A stretch of 57,209 bases of DNA from Aneurinibacillus danicus (lineage in GTDB: Bacteria > Bacillota > Bacilli > Aneurinibacillales > Aneurinibacillaceae). A program made the position numbers and the translations under genes. The stretch is taken from assembly GCF_007991215.1 (NCBI RefSeq), contig NZ_BJXX01000084.1:1-57209 (forward strand). Reading direction: 5' to 3'. The notes under the pieces are model-generated. The model saw nothing but the letters and a program-made list of their open reading frames with translations, did no database searches and was not told the origin of the DNA. Shown here piece after piece: positions 28,298 through 38,071 of the stretch; the stretch's first letter is position 1, and each line of letters begins with the position of its first letter.

Positions 28298-29344
28298 TTA
28301 TTGGCCGCTTGGCTGCTGTCCGCCGCCAGAATGACCAGGTGCAGGATTTGTCGGAGCCTGAGTACCCGGTGCAGGTTGCTGCGGCTGCTCTTTAATCATG
28401 TCGGCCGGAATCTTTTCTTCCTTAATAATGCCTTTTACTTTGCTTGTGAAAAACTCTTGTTCCTTCTGCTGTGCCAGCATATTCGTGATGTCTTTTTTTA
28501 CTTCATCATACGATTGTTCTTTACGCTTCTCGACACGCATAATGTGGTAGCCAAACTCGGTTTCAACCGGGTCGCTGATTTTGTTTAGAGGAAGCGTCAA
28601 CGCCGCCTTCTTAAACGGCTCTACCATCCCTCCGATAGTCAGGCCATCCGAAGAAGGAAGCTGATACAATCCGCCTGTTTCTTTGGTGCCTGGATCGTCC
28701 GTATTTTCTTTTGCCAGCTTAGCGAAATCCGCACCGTTCCGCAGTTGTTTTACCAACTCGTCGGCTTTCTTTTTCGCTTCCTGTTTCGAACGCTTCTCTG
28801 TGCCAATCAGGATATGGCGCACATCGATCTGTGTCAGATAACCTTCCTTCTTGGCCTGTTCATATTCTTTCTTCTTGTCTTCTTCCTTAACATCTTTGGA
28901 GAAATACGAAATCATTTTCACTTGATCAAGGAAGAAATCCTTCATCTCGCCTTCCGTTACTTTACGATCCGCATAAAACTGGGTGAGCTTCTCGTCCTGA
29001 CCCAGCTGCTGCTTGGTAAAATCCTCAAATTGCTTGAAGTTTTTCTCCGCTTCTTTCTTCATCTCATCTGTTTCTTCTACCTGCGCGGTCACATGCTTGG
29101 TCATCACCATGTAATGAAGCACCGATGTCAATGCTTCCTTGTCTCCCGAGTCAACCGCCTGGGCCATGCTCGGCTCGATCGCTTTTATAACTTCCGTATA
29201 ATTCTTGAATTCCGGCTCCGTAATTTCCTTGCCGTCGTCATATTTAGCTACTATCGGCTCGTTCTTTCCGCATCCCGCAAGCAGGACGACAAAGATAAGA
29301 ACACAGAGCAGCGCAAACCGCCCGTATTTCTTAATTTGCCACAT
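28298..29344 (-). CDS. prsA: PrsA-type peptidyl-prolyl isomerase lipoprotein
   Basis: An extracytoplasmic foldase that helps secreted proteins fold. The 348-residue protein has a signal peptide with lipobox LLAGC (lipidated Cys25), a SurA-like helical chaperone region, a parvulin domain (about 170-262, VRHILIGTE to FGYHIMRVE) and a Pro/Gln/Gly-rich tail. The ATG overlaps the mfd stop by 14 bp, with GAGG inside mfd. In B. subtilis spoVT follows mfd directly and prsA is elsewhere, so this is an insertion into the conserved order. Confidence 0.93.
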   Translation of the reverse strand: MWQIKKYGRFALLCVLIFVVLLAGCGKNEPIVAKYDDGKEITEPEFKNYTEVIKAIEPSMAQAVDSGDKEALTSVLHYMVMTKHVTAQVEETDEMKKEAEKNFKQFEDFTKQQLGQDEKLTQFYADRKVTEGEMKDFFLDQVKMISYFSKDVKEEDKKKEYEQAKKEGYLTQIDVRHILIGTEKRSKQEAKKKADELVKQLRNGADFAKLAKENTDDPGTKETGGLYQLPSSDGLTIGGMVEPFKKAALTLPLNKISDPVETEFGYHIMRVEKRKEQSYDEVKKDITNMLAQQKEQEFFTSKVKGIIKEEKIPADMIKEQPQQPAPGTQAPTNPAPGHSGGGQQPSGQ

Positions 29345-32300
29345 CAGTTGCTTCCTCGCCTTCTTTGTTCTTTTTCAGTTCATCGAATTGAGTGAGGAAA
29401 CTCTCGACAAGCTCAATGCTCTCCTCAGGTTTCAATCCTTTTATCTTAATCCCGACAACTACCTGCTGCCCCTGCCGTGAAGGTGTAATGCGCCGCAGAA
29501 GAGGCCCTTTGATTTCATACAAATCGCCCCAATCGACTTTAGCGCTCTGGTCTTCGTGGAAGACCAACTGAATCATATCCGGTTTCTGCACAATTTCTAC
29601 GATCCTGTGTTTACTTGCATACACACGCAGACGGGAAACAAGCAACAAGTTGCTTACGCTCTGCGGAATCTCACCGAAGCGGTCTAACAACTCTTCCGTT
29701 AAATCTTCAATCTCTTCAAAAGAGGACACAGCAGCAAACTTCTTGTACATCTCAATCTTTTGTTTTCCATCCTGAATATAATCAGATGGAATAAACGCAT
29801 CGATAGTCAAATTGATTTCCGGATGCACTTCTTCTTCCTTCTGCGGCTCGCCCTTCAGCTCTTCGATCGCATCTTTCAGCATCTGGCTGTAGAGGTCAAA
29901 GCCGACCGATGCAATAAAACCGTGCTGCTCTGCACCAAGCAGGTTTCCTGCGCCGCGGATCGATAGATCGCGCATTGCAATTTTGAATCCAGAGCCGAGT
30001 TCGGTGAACTCTTTAATCGCCTGCAGGCGCTTCTCTGCGACTTCAGTCAGCACTTTATCCCGCTGATACGTAAAGTAAGCATACGCAATCCGATTCGACC
30101 TTCCGACCCGACCGCGCAGCTGATACAACTGGGATAGACCCATCCGATCGGCATTCGTAACAATTAAAGTATTCACGTTCGGAATGTCTACACCTGTCTC
30201 GATAATCGTCGTGCTGACCAGCACATCCGCTTCTCCTTCCAGGAAGCTGAGCATGACGGATTCAAGCTCGGTTTCATTCATCTGACCATGCGCCACCACC
30301 ACGCGGGCATCCGGTACAAGCATACGGATCTGATCAGCCATCTGATCAATTCCCTGTACCTGATTGTACAGAAAGTATACCTGACCTTCTCTCGCTAATT
30401 CGCGCTCGATCGCTTCCCGCACCAGTCCGGCACTGTACTCCATAACATAGGTCTGGACAGGGAAACGGTTCTCCGGCGGTGTCTCGATAACGGAAAGATC
30501 GCGCACGCCAAGCATCGACATGTGCAGTGTACGCGGAATCGGCGTCGCTGTCAATGTTAGAACGTCCACGTTTGTCTTCAATCGCTTTAGCTTTTCTTTA
30601 TGCGTTACACCGAAACGCTGCTCTTCATCGACAATAAGCAACCCCAAATCTTTAAAAACAACATCTTTAGAAAGCAAGCGATGCGTTCCAATGATAATAT
30701 CGATTGTACCGTCTTTAATTCCTTTGATCGTCTGGGTTTGCTCTTTTCGACTCCGGAATCGGCTGATGACCGAGATATTGACCGGGTAATCCGCAAACCG
30801 TTCACGGAATGTCTCGTAGTGCTGCTGCGCCAGAATCGTCGTCGGCACAAGAACCGCTACCTGTTTGCTATCCATTACCGCCTTGAATGCGGCTCGAATG
30901 GCCACTTCGGTTTTCCCGTAACCAACATCGCCGCATAATAGGCGATCCATCGGTCGGGATTTCTCCATGTCTTCCTTGATTTCTCTGATAGCTCGCAGTT
31001 GATCGTCTGTCTCTTCGTACGGGAACATCGCCTCGAACTCCCGCATTTCTTCACTGTCTTTGCTGAACGCATACCCTCTGGTCTGCTGGCGTTCCGCATA
31101 CAGGCGAATCAAATCCTGTGCAATATCCTGGACGGAAGCCCGTACCTTATTCTTGACCTTCTTCCAGTCCGTTCCACCCAGCTTATATACTTTCGGCTCT
31201 TTCTCCTCGCTTCCAACGTATTTCTGTACCTGATCGATCTGCTCGATCGGCACATATAATTTGTCATTTCCCGCGTATTTGACATGCAAATAATCTTTAT
31301 GGATACCGTTAATCTCGAGCGTTTCTATACCCAGATATTTACCGATACCATGGTTTACGTGCACGACATAATCGCCCACTTGCAAATCGGTGTAGCTCTT
31401 AATGCGCTCTGCGTTGCTGAGGTTTTTCCTTGTCTTGGTCGCTTTCCGCTGTTTCTGTGTAAATACTTCGCTTTCAGTTATAACGACAAGATGCTGCAGC
31501 GGCATCTCGAAGCCGCTTTGCAGATTGCCAATCGTAATAACCGGACGCTTGCTCCCCAGCGCCTTATCAGGCGAGAGAATGATATCGGCTTCGATATTGT
31601 AATCATGGAAAACCCGTTCCAGACGCCGCGCCCGCTCTTCGTCCGCCGCACAGAACACCACCGTTGCGTTCGATTTTCTCCAACGCTCCATCTCTGTTTT
31701 AAGCACGTTCATCTGTCCGTGAAAATTCTGCATCGTTTTACAGTTAAAGTTCACGATGTTCTGCGGATTGGTTTTCGGTACCTGGCGCAGGAATAAAGAA
31801 CTGTGCAGCACCGGCCATTTTTTCGGTGCAATAATATCCTCCAATGGATGGGACAATGCGATATCCGGAAGAAACTCCCCTTCCTGCATCAATGCCGTTT
31901 GCCATTCTGCCTCATCTTTCTCCAACTGCGCCGCCGCTTCCACGATACGGGACGGTTCATCGATAACAACAAGCGGTGTTTGCCCCATATAATCTATTAA
32001 CGTCTGCCGTGTATCATATAAGAAAGAAATATATTTATAGATTCCGGTAAACGAATGGCCCTGACGCAGCTGTTCAATCTCCCAACCGACTTTCTCAACA
32101 ATCAATTCCTTGACCTGTGTCATTTTGACTTTCGGAAGGGTCGCGTTCATATGTTGTTCCAGCCTCTCCGCGGCCTGGACAAAGACTTCTTTGCTTCCGA
32201 ATACTTCCCTTGTAGGACCAATTATAATCCCTTGCAAATTCTCGATAGACCGCTGATTGGAAATATCGAATGTCCGGATAGAATCAACCTCGGTGTCGAA

Positions 32301-32888
32301 CAATTCAATCCGTACGGGATGCGTCATGTAAACAGGAAAAATATCAATGATACCACCGCGTACACTAATTTCACCGCGTGTTTCTACCATTTCAACACGC
32401 TCGTAGCCAAGGGCTATCATTTTTTCGAGGAAGTCTTCCAATTGAATTTCGCCGCCCACAGAAATCGGATATTGTACCCTCTTCCACTCTTCTACCGGCA
32501 CGACAGAACGGCGGACACCGGCATAAGGCACAATAAGCACTCCTTTTTTACCTTCAGAAAGCGCGTTCAATACCTCGATGCGCTGACTAAGCGTCTCAGG
32601 GCTGGAAATGGATATTTCCGAAATGACCATCTCATTGGCGGGATACAGCCAAACTTCATCCGCCGGCAACAGTTGATTCATGTCGTCATATACCTTCTGG
32701 GCCTGGAACATGTTATGCGTCACAATAACAAGAGGACGCTCCATCGTCTGATACAACGCAGCATAGAATAGCTGCCGGGCGGAATTGCTTAATCCGGATG
32801 CCAGTTGCTCGCGCAGGCCCCGTCTATAACTGTCAACGATCGCTTCAAACTCGCCGTCGCGTTTAAACCTCTCTACCAAACCCTGCAA
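29331..32888 (-). CDS. mfd: Transcription-repair coupling factor
   Basis: Removes RNA polymerase stalled at DNA lesions and recruits UvrA. The 1185-residue protein has the UvrB-like N-terminal region, an RNA-polymerase-interacting domain around YVVHVNHGIG (about 505), superfamily 2 helicase motifs with GDVGYGKTE (about 640) and DEEQRFG, and the TRG region. The start is a TTG at 32888 behind AGGAGG (8 nt). The N-terminus aligns from memory with B. subtilis Mfd. Confidence 0.97.
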   Translation of the reverse strand: MQGLVERFKRDGEFEAIVDSYRRGLREQLASGLSNSARQLFYAALYQTMERPLVIVTHNMFQAQKVYDDMNQLLPADEVWLYPANEMVISEISISSPETLSQRIEVLNALSEGKKGVLIVPYAGVRRSVVPVEEWKRVQYPISVGGEIQLEDFLEKMIALGYERVEMVETRGEISVRGGIIDIFPVYMTHPVRIELFDTEVDSIRTFDISNQRSIENLQGIIIGPTREVFGSKEVFVQAAERLEQHMNATLPKVKMTQVKELIVEKVGWEIEQLRQGHSFTGIYKYISFLYDTRQTLIDYMGQTPLVVIDEPSRIVEAAAQLEKDEAEWQTALMQEGEFLPDIALSHPLEDIIAPKKWPVLHSSLFLRQVPKTNPQNIVNFNCKTMQNFHGQMNVLKTEMERWRKSNATVVFCAADEERARRLERVFHDYNIEADIILSPDKALGSKRPVITIGNLQSGFEMPLQHLVVITESEVFTQKQRKATKTRKNLSNAERIKSYTDLQVGDYVVHVNHGIGKYLGIETLEINGIHKDYLHVKYAGNDKLYVPIEQIDQVQKYVGSEEKEPKVYKLGGTDWKKVKNKVRASVQDIAQDLIRLYAERQQTRGYAFSKDSEEMREFEAMFPYEETDDQLRAIREIKEDMEKSRPMDRLLCGDVGYGKTEVAIRAAFKAVMDSKQVAVLVPTTILAQQHYETFRERFADYPVNISVISRFRSRKEQTQTIKGIKDGTIDIIIGTHRLLSKDVVFKDLGLLIVDEEQRFGVTHKEKLKRLKTNVDVLTLTATPIPRTLHMSMLGVRDLSVIETPPENRFPVQTYVMEYSAGLVREAIERELAREGQVYFLYNQVQGIDQMADQIRMLVPDARVVVAHGQMNETELESVMLSFLEGEADVLVSTTIIETGVDIPNVNTLIVTNADRMGLSQLYQLRGRVGRSNRIAYAYFTYQRDKVLTEVAEKRLQAIKEFTELGSGFKIAMRDLSIRGAGNLLGAEQHGFIASVGFDLYSQMLKDAIEELKGEPQKEEEVHPEINLTIDAFIPSDYIQDGKQKIEMYKKFAAVSSFEEIEDLTEELLDRFGEIPQSVSNLLLVSRLRVYASKHRIVEIVQKPDMIQLVFHEDQSAKVDWGDLYEIKGPLLRRITPSRQGQQVVVGIKIKGLKPEESIELVESFLTQFDELKKNKEGEEATDVAN

Positions 32889-32928
32889 TCACTCTTCCTC
32901 CTCTCTTGCGATTGCGTCCACAAATGCA

Positions 32929-32957
32929 AAAATAAGCCTTAGCAAAAAGCCAAGGCC
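32929..32957 (-). terminator. fin terminator
   Basis: Minus-strand GCCTTGGC-TTTTT-GCTAAGGC then TTATTTTTG, 12 bp past the fin stop. Confidence 0.75.
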
Positions 32958-32968
32958 TGTATGCTACC

Positions 32969-33190
32969 TTATTGTAAAGGATACGTAAGCTCAGGATAAC
33001 GGTGAATGGCTTCACTACAATATTCACATGTTATGTTTGCCACCATGTCCCCGTTTGCTTCATAGCTAATTATATGTTTCCTCTCTTCCTGGGTCAAGAA
33101 ATGAAACCCCAGCTTCTCTTCCGTCGCTTCGGGATGGTCAATCGCCGCATGCAGCGTTCCGCAATGCGGACAGATATATCGTATCGCCAT
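32969..33190 (-). CDS. fin: Anti-sigma-F factor Fin (YabK)
   Basis: In B. subtilis Fin binds RNA polymerase to help switch from sigma-F to sigma-G in the forespore. The 73-residue protein has two zinc-binding pairs, CPHC (7/10) and CEYC (55/58). The ATG at 33190 follows GGGAGG. A sigma-F-type promoter sits at 33228-33257, between pth and fin, matching its known forespore expression. Confidence 0.94.
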   Translation of the reverse strand: MAIRYICPHCGTLHAAIDHPEATEEKLGFHFLTQEERKHIISYEANGDMVANITCEYCSEAIHRYPELTYPLQ

Positions 33191-33227
33191 ATTTATGCCT
33201 CCCGGTAATATGTTATTCTCATACCTT

Positions 33228-33257
33228 ATTCTTCCCAGAAGGCGGACGTGACATACG
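33228..33257 (-). promoter_or_regulatory. Sigma-F/G-type promoter of fin
   Basis: GTATG at 33257..33253, 15-nt spacer, GGGAAGAATA at 33237..33228. The -10 matches the sigma-F consensus GGNRANANTR at every specified position. The first nine bases of the same -10 word occur upstream of gin (55716-55744). Confidence 0.7.
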
Positions 33258-33261
33258 AAAG

Positions 33262-33822
33262 CTAGTTAAATTGATTCATAACACGCAAAAAAGAAATTTC
33301 CATCCACGCTTTGGCGGCTTCTACTGAACGCTTGACAGCTTCCTGTACATCGGCTAATTCCTCAGGCGGGAACGTCGAAAGCACATGATCGACTACTTTT
33401 CGACCCGGCGCAGGGCGCCCAATACCGACTTTAATCCGCTTGAATTCTTCCGTGCCCAGATGGGCAATTAAAGATTTCATGCCGTTATGACCGCCGGAAC
33501 TTCCTTTCATCCGCAGACGAATTTTCCCGCACGGTAAATCAAGATCGTCATAGATTACCAACAAATCTTCTTCCGGATCTAGCTTATAGAAATGAAGCAA
33601 AGGCCCGACGCATTCACCGGACAGATTCATATACGTCATCGGCTTCACAAGCAGTACTTTCTCCGTGCCAGCCCTTCCTTCACCGATAAGCCCCTTAAAT
33701 TTCCCCTGGGTCAACGCAATATTCCATTCATCCGCAAGGCGGTCGATGGCCCAAAATCCGACATTATGCCGTGTCATTTCATATTGCTTGCCCGGATTAC
33801 CCAACCCCACAATTACTTTCAT
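33262..33822 (-). CDS. pth: Peptidyl-tRNA hydrolase
   Basis: Releases tRNA from prematurely dropped peptidyl-tRNA; the same gene is spoVC in B. subtilis. The 186-residue protein shows VGLGNPG at the start, the catalytic histidine in TRHNVGF, the YDDLDLP region with the catalytic aspartate, and [11 protein letters not shown]. The ATG at 33822 follows GGAG. It lies between rplY/ctc and fin, the Bacillus order. Confidence 0.97.
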   Translation of the reverse strand: MKVIVGLGNPGKQYEMTRHNVGFWAIDRLADEWNIALTQGKFKGLIGEGRAGTEKVLLVKPMTYMNLSGECVGPLLHFYKLDPEEDLLVIYDDLDLPCGKIRLRMKGSSGGHNGMKSLIAHLGTEEFKRIKVGIGRPAPGRKVVDHVLSTFPPEELADVQEAVKRSVEAAKAWMEISFLRVMNQFN

Positions 33823-33849
33823 AGTTGTCTCTCCTTATTGTATACACTG

Positions 33850-33879
33850 AAAAAGCGCAACCGTGCGGTTACGCTTTTT
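33850..33879 (-). terminator. rplY/ctc terminator
   Basis: Stem AAAAAGCG.AACCG / CGGTT.CGCTTTTT with one mismatch, symmetrical and so usable in both directions; 23 bp past the rplY stop. Confidence 0.85.
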
Positions 33880-33902
33880 GAACGATAGACTCGTTCAACA
33901 CA

Positions 33903-34562
33903 TTATTCCTGACCTTTATTCGGCACTGCATCACCGGAACCGTTCTCTTCATCGCCCGCTTCTGCATCCGTTTCCTCAGCTTCCCCCACAGTCGTTTCTT
34001 CTTCTACCGGCTCAGCTTGCGGCGGTACAATAGTCAAGACAACTGATTCAGGTGCATCCAATATTTCGACGCCATTTGGCACCGTTAAGTCGGCAACCGT
34101 TACCGTATCACCAACCGTCAGTTTCTCAATGTTGTACGTAACATTGTCCGGGATTTCGCCCGGCAGACATCTGATGTTCAGCTCACGCATCGTATGCTGA
34201 AGCACACCACCATCCTTCACGCCTTCCGCTTCCCCTTCCAGTACGATGGACACGCTGGTATCGGTTTTTTCATTCATATTGATCTTGCTGAAGTCCAGGT
34301 GCAGCACCTTATTCCTAATCGGGTCGCTCTGCACATCCTTAATCATGACATTCAGAGATTTCCCGTCTACGTTCAGTTTAACTACACGGTTCAAACCTTG
34401 CTGATTCACAAGCTGGTGAAATTGACTTTCTTCAATCGCAATCGGTTCACTTTCTACATCGGTTCCGTATACAACGGCGGGAATTTTTCCTTTGTTTCGC
34501 AGCTCCGTTAGCGCCGAACGCGGCCCCACCTGTCGTTTTTGCGCTTGTAATTCCATTGCCAT
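33903..34562 (-). CDS. rplY: 50S ribosomal protein L25, general stress protein Ctc type
   Basis: Binds 5S rRNA in the large subunit. The 219-residue protein has the L25 domain (about 1-95), the C-terminal TL5-type beta domain (about 100-185) and an acidic low-complexity tail rich in Glu. Called ctc in B. subtilis, where it is stress induced. The ATG at 34562 follows AGGAGGGG by 9 nt. I see a GGGTAA -10-like word upstream but no correctly spaced sigma-B -35. Confidence 0.95.
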   Translation of the reverse strand: MAMELQAQKRQVGPRSALTELRNKGKIPAVVYGTDVESEPIAIEESQFHQLVNQQGLNRVVKLNVDGKSLNVMIKDVQSDPIRNKVLHLDFSKINMNEKTDTSVSIVLEGEAEGVKDGGVLQHTMRELNIRCLPGEIPDNVTYNIEKLTVGDTVTVADLTVPNGVEILDAPESVVLTIVPPQAEPVEEETTVGEAEETDAEAGDEENGSGDAVPNKGQE

Positions 34563-34654
34563 AATAAAATTCCCCTCCTGCTATAAGGTTCGTAAGAAAA
34601 TCATTATTTACTTTACCCAATCTAGCGGAGAGTCAATCACAAACCAAGCGAAAT

Positions 34655-35605
34655 TTAGTCAAACAGCTTACTTACAGACAATTCTTCATGTACGCGAATA
34701 ATCGCTTCCCCGATAATCGGCGCTACAGACAACGCCTTAATTTTGCTGCTTTGCTTCTCAGGTCCAAGCGGAATGGTATTTGTTACAATCAGTTCTTTGA
34801 TGCTCGAATTCTCGATACGCTCGATGGCCGGGCCGGACAGTACCGGATGTGTACAGCAAGCATACACCGCTTTAGCGCCCGCTTCCATCAGCGCGTTCGC
34901 CGCCAGCGTAATCGTACCTGCCGTATCGATAATGTCGTCGATAATGATAGCGGTACGCCCTTCAATGTTACCGACAATGTTCATGACTTCCGCTACATTT
35001 GGCTCCGGACGACGTTTATCAATGATCGCAATCGGCGCTTCTAAACGTTCAGCCAGCTTTCTTGCACGCGTTACCCCGCCATGATCCGGAGAAACGACGA
35101 CAACATCTTCGAGCTCTTTCTCAGCGAAATGCTTGCCGAGAATCGGTACACCGAGCAGGTGATCCACCGGAATATCGAAAAATCCTTGAATTTGCGTAGC
35201 ATGGAGGTCCATGGTAATGACGCGATGCGCCCCGGCTGTTTCAATCAAATTGGCAACCAGCTTCGCCGTAATCGGATCACGGGCCCGTGCTTTACGGTCC
35301 TGGCGAGCGTAGCCGTAATAAGGAATCACTACATTAATGCTCTTCGCGGAAGCGCGCTTCAGCGCATCCACCATAACCAGCAGTTCCATCAGATGTTCGT
35401 TTACAGGTGCGCTGGTGGATTGAATAACGAACACATCGGCACCACGTACGCTTTCGTTTAATTTAATCTGAACTTCCCCATCGCTGAAATGTACAACTTG
35501 TGCATTTCCCATCGGAAGACCGATGTGATCTACAATTTCTTTCGCTAAAGCCGGGTTTGCATTACAAGTAAAGACTTTCAATTTCGGGTCGCGATAATTC
35601 GCCAT
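34655..35605 (-). CDS. prs: Ribose-phosphate pyrophosphokinase
   Basis: Makes PRPP from ribose 5-phosphate and ATP for purine, pyrimidine, NAD and histidine synthesis. The 316-residue protein shows the Mg/ATP stretch [26 protein letters not shown] and the PRPP loop DDIIDTAGT. It follows glmU by 35 bp, so the two are probably cotranscribed from 37038-37066. Confidence 0.97.
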   Translation of the reverse strand: MANYRDPKLKVFTCNANPALAKEIVDHIGLPMGNAQVVHFSDGEVQIKLNESVRGADVFVIQSTSAPVNEHLMELLVMVDALKRASAKSINVVIPYYGYARQDRKARARDPITAKLVANLIETAGAHRVITMDLHATQIQGFFDIPVDHLLGVPILGKHFAEKELEDVVVVSPDHGGVTRARKLAERLEAPIAIIDKRRPEPNVAEVMNIVGNIEGRTAIIIDDIIDTAGTITLAANALMEAGAKAVYACCTHPVLSGPAIERIENSSIKELIVTNTIPLGPEKQSSKIKALSVAPIIGEAIIRVHEELSVSKLFD

Positions 35606-35640
35606 GACTGATGTTAAACCTCCATACCTTTGAATACTTA

Positions 35641-37005
35641 TTATTTCTTTATAATTTTTTTCGCGTAATCTTCTTTATTTGTCTGACGCTCGCGGGCGAT
35701 TGCCAGCGCTCCATCCGGCACATCGTCCGTTATCGTAGATCCTGCGGCTACATAAGCGCCTTCCCCTACGGTTACCGGAGCTACAAGATTCGCGTTGCAG
35801 CCTATGAAAGAATGATCTTTAATTACCGTTTTGTGCTTATTCACACCATCATAGTTTACTGTCACCGTACCGCAGCCGACATTCACATCCGCGCCCACTT
35901 CCGCGTCGCCAAGATACGTCAGGTGCGATACTTTGCTTCCTTTGCCCAGTGAAGTATTCTTAATCTCGACAAAATCGCCCACTTTCACACCTTCTCCGAT
36001 ATGAGAATTCGGGCGAATGTACGCAAACGGTCCCACGGTGGCATCGCTGTCGATTCGGCTATCCATCAGTACCGACTGTTTAATCTCCACTCGGTCGCCC
36101 ACCCGGCAATTTTTCAGTTGAGTGTGCGGACCGATAATGCAGTCTTCGCCAATCGTGGTTCCTGCACCAATCAACGTACCCGGGTAAATAATCGAATCCC
36201 GGCCAATGACCACATCGGCTTCGATGTACGTATTGGACGGATCGATAATGGTAACGCCTTCTTTCATATGTTTGGTAAGAATGCGCTCTCTCATCATCGC
36301 TTCAGCTTTGGCCAGCGCTACTCGATCATTAACACCAATGGTAATTTCTTCTGTTATGGATGCCTCGATTCGTTCTCCCTGGCTTTTAAAAATCTCAATT
36401 ACATCCGGGAGATAATACTCACCCTGCGCATTATTATTATCCACTTTCTCCAATGCAGCGAACAGCTTTTCATTATCGAAACAGTATGTACCTGTGTTGA
36501 TCTCTTGGACACGCTGTTCTTCTTCGGTTGCGTCTTTCTGTTCGACAATGCGCTCTACTCCGCCATCTTCGCCTCGGATAATCCGGCCGTATCCGGTCGG
36601 GTTGTCCATGATGCGGGTCAGAATGGTTGCTGCCGCCTGATTGGCCTCATGATGCGCCATCAGCGCTTTCAACGTTTCAGAACTAATTAGTGGCTCATCG
36701 CCTGACAGAACGAGTGTCGTTCCTTTTTTCCCTTTCAAAATCGGAGCTACCTGCATGACCGCGTGTGCAGTTCCCAATTGTTCTTCCTGCATTGCATACT
36801 CGACACCGCTGCCCAGTTGCTCTTTCACCTTGTCCGCTCCATGGCCGACAACAACAACGATGCCATCCATCTGCAATTCTTTCAGGCTGTCGACGACATG
36901 TTGAACCATCGGTTTACCGCAAACGGGATGCAGTACTTTGTATAACTTCGATTTCATTCGTGTTCCCTGGCCTGCAGCCAATACAACCGCAAATTTATCT
37001 GACAT
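35641..37005 (-). CDS. glmU: Bifunctional GlmU (UDP-N-acetylglucosamine pyrophosphorylase/acetyltransferase)
   Basis: Makes UDP-GlcNAc from glucosamine 1-phosphate, acetyl-CoA and UTP for peptidoglycan and teichoic acid. The 454-residue protein has the N-terminal uridyltransferase with [15 protein letters not shown] and a C-terminal left-handed beta-helix of hexapeptide repeats (about 250-435). The ATG at 37005 follows GGGAGG; the frame runs ten codons further upstream without a site. Confidence 0.97.
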   Translation of the reverse strand: MSDKFAVVLAAGQGTRMKSKLYKVLHPVCGKPMVQHVVDSLKELQMDGIVVVVGHGADKVKEQLGSGVEYAMQEEQLGTAHAVMQVAPILKGKKGTTLVLSGDEPLISSETLKALMAHHEANQAAATILTRIMDNPTGYGRIIRGEDGGVERIVEQKDATEEEQRVQEINTGTYCFDNEKLFAALEKVDNNNAQGEYYLPDVIEIFKSQGERIEASITEEITIGVNDRVALAKAEAMMRERILTKHMKEGVTIIDPSNTYIEADVVIGRDSIIYPGTLIGAGTTIGEDCIIGPHTQLKNCRVGDRVEIKQSVLMDSRIDSDATVGPFAYIRPNSHIGEGVKVGDFVEIKNTSLGKGSKVSHLTYLGDAEVGADVNVGCGTVTVNYDGVNKHKTVIKDHSFIGCNANLVAPVTVGEGAYVAAGSTITDDVPDGALAIARERQTNKEDYAKKIIKK

Positions 37006-37037
37006 GGTATCCTCCCACTTCGATAAGTTCCACAATG

Positions 37038-37066
37038 ACTATATCTTAATTGTCTTGCTATTTCAA
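37038..37066 (-). promoter_or_regulatory. glmU-prs sigma-A promoter
   Basis: TTGAAA at 37066..37061, 17-nt spacer, TATAGT at 37043..37038. Confidence 0.75.
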
Positions 37067-37195
37067 GATACGTCGCGAAAGAGATGCAAAAAGACCGCAT
37101 CCTTTTTCTGCAAATCAACGAAAAGAGTATATCTAGAAAACTATATCTTTTTTCTTCGTTACTTCTTGTCCCCATTCTCTCAAACTTCCAAAAGA

Positions 37196-37226
37196 AAAGA
37201 GGCCCCCCTCTACTAAAGGCCCCTTT
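37196..37226 (-). terminator. spoVG terminator
   Basis: Minus-strand stem AAAGGGGCC / GGCCTCTTT (one G-T pair) followed by T-rich sequence, 18 bp past the spoVG stop. Confidence 0.75.
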
Positions 37227-37244
37227 GATTGATGCAACTGAGAA

Positions 37245-37541
37245 TTAAGCTCCCTCTTCCACCAGTTCTTCTTCGGTTGTTTCTGTTTCTCCTACACGTT
37301 CGTATTCAGCCAGAACAGCGGCTTGAATCTTCTCGCGAGTAGACGAAGAGATAGGATGTGCGATGTCGCGGAATTCTCCTTCTGGAGTACGCTTGCTCGG
37401 CATTGCAACAAACATACCGTTGTTGCCGTCGATGACACGAATGTCATGCACTACGAATTCGTTATCAATCGTAATCGAGCAAATCGCTTTCATGCGGCCA
37501 TCAGTGTTTACACGGCGGAGTCTTACGTCCGTTACTTCCAT
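37245..37541 (-). CDS. spoVG: Septation/sporulation regulator SpoVG
   Basis: A small nucleic-acid-binding protein affecting septation and cortex formation. The 98-residue protein is near identical to the family core ([33 protein letters not shown]) with an acidic tail. The ATG at 37541 follows AAAAGGTGG. Expression from a sigma-H promoter is supported at 37587-37612. Confidence 0.98.
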   Translation of the reverse strand: MEVTDVRLRRVNTDGRMKAICSITIDNEFVVHDIRVIDGNNGMFVAMPSKRTPEGEFRDIAHPISSSTREKIQAAVLAEYERVGETETTEEELVEEGA

Positions 37542-37586
37542 GTCTGCTCACCACCTTTTTCCAATTATCAGAAGCTTGATAACTGT

Positions 37587-37612
37587 AATTCAACAAAGGC
37601 GGAAAAAATCCT
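37587..37612 (-). promoter_or_regulatory. Sigma-H promoter of spoVG
   Basis: AGGATTT at 37612..37606 and GAATT at 37591..37587 are separated by 14 nt, the same words and spacing I recall for the B. subtilis spoVG promoter. An A/T block lies just upstream (about 37622-37645), the kind of region AbrB binds in B. subtilis. Confidence 0.8.
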
Positions 37613-37683
37613 TCCTCTCTTCGAAAAAAATTTTTTGCTTTTTCTCAATTTTGGCATTTTACCCTATTGACATATTATTAATA

Positions 37684-38055
37684 TTACAGCACAGCAACTA
37701 ATTCGATTTCCAAAGAGACATCTTTCGGCAGCCGCGCCACTTCCACCAGGGAACGGGCCGGACGATGTTCGCCGAAATGTTCTCCATAGATTTCATTAAT
37801 CACAGCAAAATCGTTGATGTCTTTTACAAATACCGTTACTTTTACCACGTTATTCAGCGTTGCACCCGCCGCGGCCAGAACGGCTTTCAGGTTGGCGAAT
37901 ACTTGATTCGTCTGTGCCACAATATCGCCTGTCACAAGCTCCCCTTCAGGCGTCAATGGAATTTGACCGGATGTATAGAGAAAGTTGCCGACTTTGATGG
38001 CTTGCGAATAAGGGCCGATGGCAGCCGGAGCCTGATTGGTAGAAATCTGTTCCAT
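37684..38055 (-). CDS. ridA: RidA family reactive-intermediate deaminase (YabJ)
   Basis: Hydrolyses reactive enamines/imines from PLP enzymes. The 123-residue trimer-forming protein shows [17 protein letters not shown], and the arginine in [11 protein letters not shown]. The ATG at 38055 follows GGAGGG by 8 nt. It follows purR by 16 bp, and purR-yabJ is also an operon in B. subtilis. Confidence 0.95.
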   Translation of the reverse strand: MEQISTNQAPAAIGPYSQAIKVGNFLYTSGQIPLTPEGELVTGDIVAQTNQVFANLKAVLAAAGATLNNVVKVTVFVKDINDFAVINEIYGEHFGEHRPARSLVEVARLPKDVSLEIELVAVL

Positions 38056-38071
38056 ACAAAATCCCTCCATG

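Noticed and set aside
28298-32888. Long open frames on the plus strand opposite mfd, ftsH, lysS and other genes
   Set aside because: They are antisense shadows of well-supported genes, without ribosome binding sites or recognisable domains.
34590-34640. Sigma-B promoter for rplY/ctc
   Set aside because: A GGGTAA word is present, but no GTTTAA-like -35 lies at 13-15 nt.
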